Assembly: GCF_047675955.1 (NCBI RefSeq) | Contig: NW_027328070.1 | Span: 558,001 to 622,000, forward strand | Direction of reading: 5' to 3' | DNA: 64,000 nucleotides | Origin: Chlorocebus sabaeus | Taxonomy: Eukaryota; Chordata; Mammalia; Primates; Cercopithecidae | Shown: positions 58,830 through 64,000 of the stretch, in pieces | Position numbering within the stretch: position 1 is the stretch's first letter | How the letters are laid out: each line of letters opens with the position of its first letter | Program-made: the position numbers and the translations under genes | Notes under the pieces: model-generated | Told to the model about the DNA's origin: nothing | The model's database searches: none | The model's input: the letters and a program-made list of their open reading frames with translations, nothing else

Positions 58830-61800
58830 CTTTCGCTAAGACTGTTCATGTCGAATTTTCAAAGTGATAATTGGAATCCCATAGAGGGCTATGGTGAAAA
58901 AGGAAATATCCTAAGGTAAAAACTGAAAAGTAGGTTTCTGAGAAAATGTTTTGTGTTCTGTTAATTCATCTTACAGAGTTACAGCTTTACCCTCAAGAAG
59001 CCTTTCGCTAAGACTTTTCTTCTGGAATTTGCAAAGTGATATTTGGAAACCCTATAGCCCTATGGTGAAAATGGAAATATCCTAAGATAAAAAACGAAAA
59101 GAAGGTTTCTGAGAAACTTCTTTGAATTCTTTTAATTCATCTTACAGATTTACAGCTTTTATCTCCAGAATCCTTTCGCTAAGACTGTTCTTGTGGAATT
59201 TGCAAAATGTTTTTGGAAGCCCATAGAGGGCTATGCTGAAAAAGGAAATATGCTACGATAAAAACTGAAAAGAAGCTTTCTGAGAAACTGCTTTGTGTTC
59301 TGTTAATTCATCTCAGAGAGTTACAGCTTTCCCCTCAAGAAGTCTTTCACAAAGACTGTTCTTGTGTAATTTGCAAAGTGATATTTGGAAGACCATAGAG
59401 GGCTATGTTGAAAAAGGAAATATAGTAAGATAAAATCCGAAAAGAAGCTTTCTGAGAAACTGCTTTGTGTTCTGTTAATTCATCTCAAAGTGTCACAGAT
59501 TTCCCCTCATGAGGCCGTTCACTAAGACTGTTCTTCTGAAATTTGGAAAGTGATATTTAGAATCTCATCGAGGGCAATGGTGAAAAAGGAAATATTTTCC
59601 GATAAAAACTGTAAAGAAGCTTTCTGATAAACTGCTTTGTGTTCTGTTAGTTCATCTCACAGAGTTACAGCTTTCCCCTCAAGGAGCCGTTAACTAAGAC
59701 TGTTTTGTGAAATTTGCAAAGTGATATTTGGAAGCCCATAGAGGGCTAAGGTGAAAAAGGAAATATCTTCCGCTAAAAACTGGAAAGAACCATTCTGAGA
59801 AAATGCGGTGTGTTCTGTTAGTACATATCACCGAGGTACAGCTTTCCTCTCAAGAAGCCTTTCGCTAAGACTGTTCTTGTGGGATTTCCAAAGTGATATT
59901 TGGAAGCCCATAGAGGGCTATAGTGAAAAAGGAAATATCTTCAGTTAAATACTGGAAAGAAGCTTTCTGAAAGACTGCTTTGTGTTCTGTTAATTCATCT
60001 CACAGAGTTACAGCTTCCCCCCTCAAGAAGCCTTTCGCTAAGACTGTTCTTGTGGAATTTGCAAAGTCATATTTGGAAGCCCATAGAGGACTATGGTGAA
60101 AAAGGAACTAACTTCCGTTAAAAACTGGAAAGAAGATTTGTGAGAAACTGCTTTGTGTTCTGTTAATTCAACTCACAGAGTTACAGATTTCCCCTTCAGA
60201 AGCCTTTCGCTAAGACTGTTCTTCTGGAATTTGCAAAGTGATATTTGGAAGCCCATGGAGGGCTACGGTGAAAAGGGAAATAACTTCCGTTAAAAACTGG
60301 AAAGAAGCTTTCTGAGAAACTGCCGTGTGTTCTGTTAATACATCTCACCGAGTTACAGCTTTCCCCTCAAGAAGCCTTTCTATAAGACTGTTCTTGTGGA
60401 ATTTGCAAAGTGATACTTGGAAGCCCATAGAGGGCTATTTTTAAAATGGAAATATCCTAGGATAAAAACCGAAAAGAAGCTGTCTGAGAAACTGCTTTGT
60501 GTTGTGTTAGTTCATCTCACAGTGTTACAGCTTTCCCCTCAAGAAGCCCTTCACTAAGACTGTTCTTGTGAAATTTGCAAACTGATATTTGTAATCCCAT
60601 AGAGGACTTTGGTGAAAAAGGAAATATCTTTCGTTAAAAACTGGAAAGAAGATTTCTGAGAAACTGCTTTGTGTTCTGTTAATTCATCTCAGAGAGTTAC
60701 AGATTTCCCCTCAAGAGGCCGTTCACTAAGACTGTTCTTGTGGAATTTGCAAAGTGATATTTTGAAGCCCATAGTGGACTATGGTGAAAAAGGAAATATC
60801 TTCCGCTAAAAACTGGAAAGAACCTTTCTGAGAAACTGCTTTGTGTTCCGTTAATTAATCTCACAGAGTTACAGCTTTCCTATCATGAAGCCGATCACTA
60901 AGGCTGTTCTTTTGGAATATGCAAAGTGATATTTGGAAGCCCATAGAGGGCTACGGTGAAAAAGGAAATATCCTAAGACAAAAACTGAAAAGAAGCTTTC
61001 TGAGAAACTGCTTTGTGTTCTGTTAATTCATCTCACAGAGTTACATTTCCCTCTAAAAGCCTTTCGCTAAGGCTGTTGTCGAATTTGCAAAGTGATATTT
61101 GGAAGCCCATAGAGGGCTATGGTGAAAAAGGAAATATCTTCAGTTAAAAACTGGAAAGAAGCTTTCTGAGAAACTGCCATGTGTTCTGATAATAGACCTC
61201 ACCCAGTTACAGCTTTCCCTTCAAGAAGCCTTTCGCTAAGACTGTTGTTGTGGGATTTGCAAAATGATATTTGGAAGCCCATAGAGCGCTATGGTGAAAA
61301 AGGAAATATCTCCTGTTACAAAGCGGAAGGAAGCTTTCTGAGAAACTCCTTTTTGTTCTGTTAATTCACCTCAAAGAGTTACAGCTTTCCACTCAATAAT
61401 TCTTTCGCTAAGACTGTTCTTGTGGAATTTGCAAAGTGAGATTTGGAAGCCCATAGAGGTCTATGGTGAAAAAGGAAATATCGTAAGATAAAAACTGAAA
61501 AGAAGCTTTCTGAGAAATTGCCTTGTGTTCTGTTAATTCATCTCACATAGTTACAACATTTCCCTCTAAAAGCCTTTCGCTAAGACTGTTCTTGTGGAAT
61601 TTGCAAAGTGATATTTGGAAGCCCATACTGGGTTATGTTGAAAAAGGAAATATCTTCGGTTAAAAACTGAAAAGAAGCTTTTTGAGAAACTGCTTTGTGT
61701 TCTGTTAATTCATCTCACAGAGTTACAACTTTCCCCTCAGGAAGCCTTTCGCTAAGACTGTTCTTGTGAAACTTGCAAAGTGATATTTGGAAGCCCATAG

Positions 61801-62776
61801 AGGGCTATGGCGAAAAAGGAAATATCCTCCGTTAGAAACTGGAAAGAAGCTATCTGAGAAACTGCTTTGTGTTCTGTTAATTCATCTCACAGAGTTACAG
61901 TTTTCCCCTCCAGAAGTCTTTCGCTTCCACAGTTCTTGTGGAATTTGCATAGTGATATTTGTAATCCCATGGAGGGCTATGGTGAAAATGGAAATACCTT
62001 CAATTAAAAAATGAAAAGAAGCTTTCCGAGAAACTGCTTTGTGTTCTGTTAATTCATCTCAAAGAATTACAGCTTTCCCCTCAAGAAGCCTTCTGCTAAG
62101 ACTGTTTTTGAGGAATTCCCAAAGTGATATGTGGAAGCCCATAGAGGGCTATGGTGAAAATGGAAATATCCTAAGATACTTACCGAAGAGAAGCTGTCTG
62201 AAAAACTGCTTTGTGTTCTGTTAGTTCATCTCACAGAGCTACAGCTTTTCCCTCAAGAAGCCGTTCATTAAGACTGTTTTGTGAAATTTGGAAAGTGATA
62301 TTTGAAAACCCATAGAGGACTATGGTGAAAAAGGAAATATCTTCCGTTAAAAACTGGAAAGAAGCATTCTGAGAAAATGCCGTGTCTTCTGTTAACACGT
62401 CTCACTGAGTTACAGCTTTCCTCTCAAGAAGCCTTTCGCTAAGACTGTTCTTGTGGGATTTGCAATGTGATATTTGGAAGCCCATAGAGGACTATGGTGA
62501 GAAAGGAAATATCCTCCGTTAAAAACTGGAAAGAAGATTTGTGAGAAAATGCTTTGTGTTCTGTTAATTCATCTCACAGAGTTAGAGCTTTCCCCTCAAG
62601 AAGCCTTTCGATAAGACTGTTCTTGTGGAATTTGCAAAGTGATATTTGGAAGCCCATAGAGGTCTATGGTGAAAAAGGAAATATCCTCAGTTAAAAACTG
62701 GAAAGAAGCTTTCTGAGAAACTGCTTTGTGTTCAGTTAGTTCCTCTCACAGAGTTACAGCTTTCCCCTCAAGAAGG
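58830..62776. repeat. HOR copy C4, 23-monomer form
   Basis: This copy is 3947 bp. The hybrid M5/13 monomer lies at 59616-59786. M25 is the ggcgaaaaagg form found in C1, and M2 is the atatgctacg form of C2 and C5. Confidence 0.95.
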
Positions 62777-64000
62777 CTTTCGCTAAGACTGTTCATGTCG
62801 AATTTTCAAAGTGATAATTGGAATCCCATAGAGGGCTATGGTGAAAAAGGAAATATCCTAAGGTAAAAACTGAAAAGTAGGTTTCTGAGAAAATGTTTTG
62901 TGTTCTGTTAATTCATCTTACAGAGTTACAGCTTTACCCTCAAGAAGCCTTTCGCTAAGACTTTTCTTCTGGAATTTGCAAAGTGATATTTGGAAACCCT
63001 ATAGCCCTATGGTGAAAATGGAAATATCCTAAGATAAAAAACGAAAAGAAGGTTTCTGAGAAACTTCTTTGAATTCTTTTAATTCATCTTACAGATTTAC
63101 AGCTTTTATCTCCAGAATCCTTTCGCTAAGACTGTTCTTGTGGAATTTGCAAAATGTTTTTGGAAGCCCATAGAGGGCTATGCTGAAAAAGGAAATATGC
63201 TACGATAAAAACTGAAAAGAAGCTTTCTGAGAAACTGCTTTGTGTTCTGTTAATTCATCTCAGAGAGTTACAGCTTTCCCCTCAAGAAGTCTTTCACAAA
63301 GACTGTTCTTGTGTAATTTGCAAAGTGATATTTGGAAGACCATAGAGGGCTATGTTGAAAAAGGAAATATAGTAAGATAAAATCCGAAAAGAAGCTTTCT
63401 GAGAAACTGCTTTGTGTTCTGTTAATTCATCTCAAAGTGTCACAGATTTCCCCTCATGAGGCCGTTCACTAAGACTGTTCTTCTGAAATTTGGAAAGTGA
63501 TATTTAGAATCTCATCGAGGGCAATGGTGAAAAAGGAAATATTTTCCGATAAAAACTGTAAAGAAGCTTTCTGATAAACTGCTTTGTGTTCTGTTAGTTC
63601 ATCTCACAGAGTTACAGCTTTCCCCTCAAGGAGCCGTTAACTAAGACTGTTTTGTGAAATTTGCAAAGTGATATTTGGAAGCCCATAGAGGGCTAAGGTG
63701 AAAAAGGAAATATCTTCCGCTAAAAACTGGAAAGAACCATTCTGAGAAAATGCGGTGTGTTCTGTTAGTACATATCACCGAGGTACAGCTTTCCTCTCAA
63801 GAAGCCTTTCGCTAAGACTGTTCTTGTGGGATTTCCAAAGTGATATTTGGAAGCCCATAGAGGGCTATAGTGAAAAAGGAAATATCTTCAGTTAAATACT
63901 GGAAAGAAGCTTTCTGAAAGACTGCTTTGTGTTCTGTTAATTCATCTCACAGAGTTACAGCTTCCCCCCTCAAGAAGCCTTTCGCTAAGACTGTTCTTGT
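62777..64000. repeat. HOR copy C5, 23-monomer form, cut by the window end
   Basis: The first 1224 bp of another 23-mer copy are present: M31 part, M1-M4, hybrid M5/13 at 63563-63733, M14 and the start of M15. M2 has atatgctacg near 63196, as in C2 and C4. The array evidently continues beyond base 64000. Confidence 0.93.

Larger units (their letters stand above)
1..64000. repeat. Alpha-satellite centromeric array, Old World monkey type, organised as 31-, 23- and 22-monomer HORs
   Basis: The sequence is tandem monomers of mostly 171-172 bp from first to last base, all in one orientation, with no inversion and no inserted element seen. A typical monomer starts gaagctttctgagaaactgc, passes through ctcacagagttacagcttt and tttcgctaagactgttctt, then ctatggtgaaaaaggaa, and ends ttaaaaactggaaa. 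This matches the alpha-satellite family, and the wording is closest to the African green monkey 172-bp repeat as recalled. Known role of the family: platform for CENP-A chromatin and kinetochore assembly. The high similarity between HOR copies suggests a homogenised core and not old pericentromeric monomeric satellite. Species, chromosome and centromere activity are inference. There is no gene-bearing gap anywhere in the window. Confidence 0.97.

Noticed and set aside
1..64000. CRISPR array or bacterial tandem repeat
   Set aside because: There are no short identical repeats separated by unique spacers; the 171-bp units abut directly and match primate alpha satellite.
1..64000. Human or ape alpha satellite
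   Set aside because: The recalled human consensus wording around the monomer middle (gagcagtttggaaacactc) is absent; monomers read like the African green monkey repeat instead.

Overview
The whole 64 kb window is one uninterrupted, head-to-tail alpha-satellite array: centromeric DNA of a primate. Every stretch reads as a diverged copy of a 166-173 bp (mostly 171-172 bp) monomer, all in the same orientation. I see no unique sequence, transposon, RNA gene or credible protein gene. Monomer wording such as the HindIII-bearing start, 'tttcgctaagactgttcttgtgg' in pieces, 'agcccatagagggctatgg' and 'cttccgttaaaaactgg' closely matches the African green monkey 172-bp alpha satellite as I remember it, and differs clearly from human or ape consensus. 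I therefore infer an Old World monkey (Cercopithecidae). Species and chromosome cannot be fixed from this window.

The monomers form very long higher-order repeats (HORs). Using M1-M31 for the 31 monomer types of the longest unit, the layout is: (A) 1-3946, one 23-monomer copy of about 3.95 kb; (B1-B6) 3947-35841, six copies of a 31-monomer, 5314-5317 bp HOR; (T1-T3) 35842-46988, a rearranged zone containing a complete 22-monomer unit of 3772 bp (M3-M24) and two partial relatives; (C1-C5) 46989-64000, four full copies and one partial copy of a 23-monomer HOR with an exact 3947 bp period. The 23-mer is the 31-mer lacking eight monomers, with one hybrid monomer (left part M5, right part M13) at the junction. 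The 22-mer is the 31-mer lacking M25-M31 plus M1-M2. All size variants are explained by unequal exchange between out-of-register but homologous monomers.

Copies of the same HOR differ by only a few substitutions or 1-3 bp indels by eye, which is typical of a recently homogenised, probably active centromere core. Almost every monomer carries the pJ-alpha (A-type) box ctatggtgaaaaaggaa or a close variant. I saw no canonical CENP-B box. The nearest thing is a 14/17 match in M6 and M18, displaced from the usual box position. Short open frames of 60-75 codons recur once per HOR because the satellite recurs; they are not genes.
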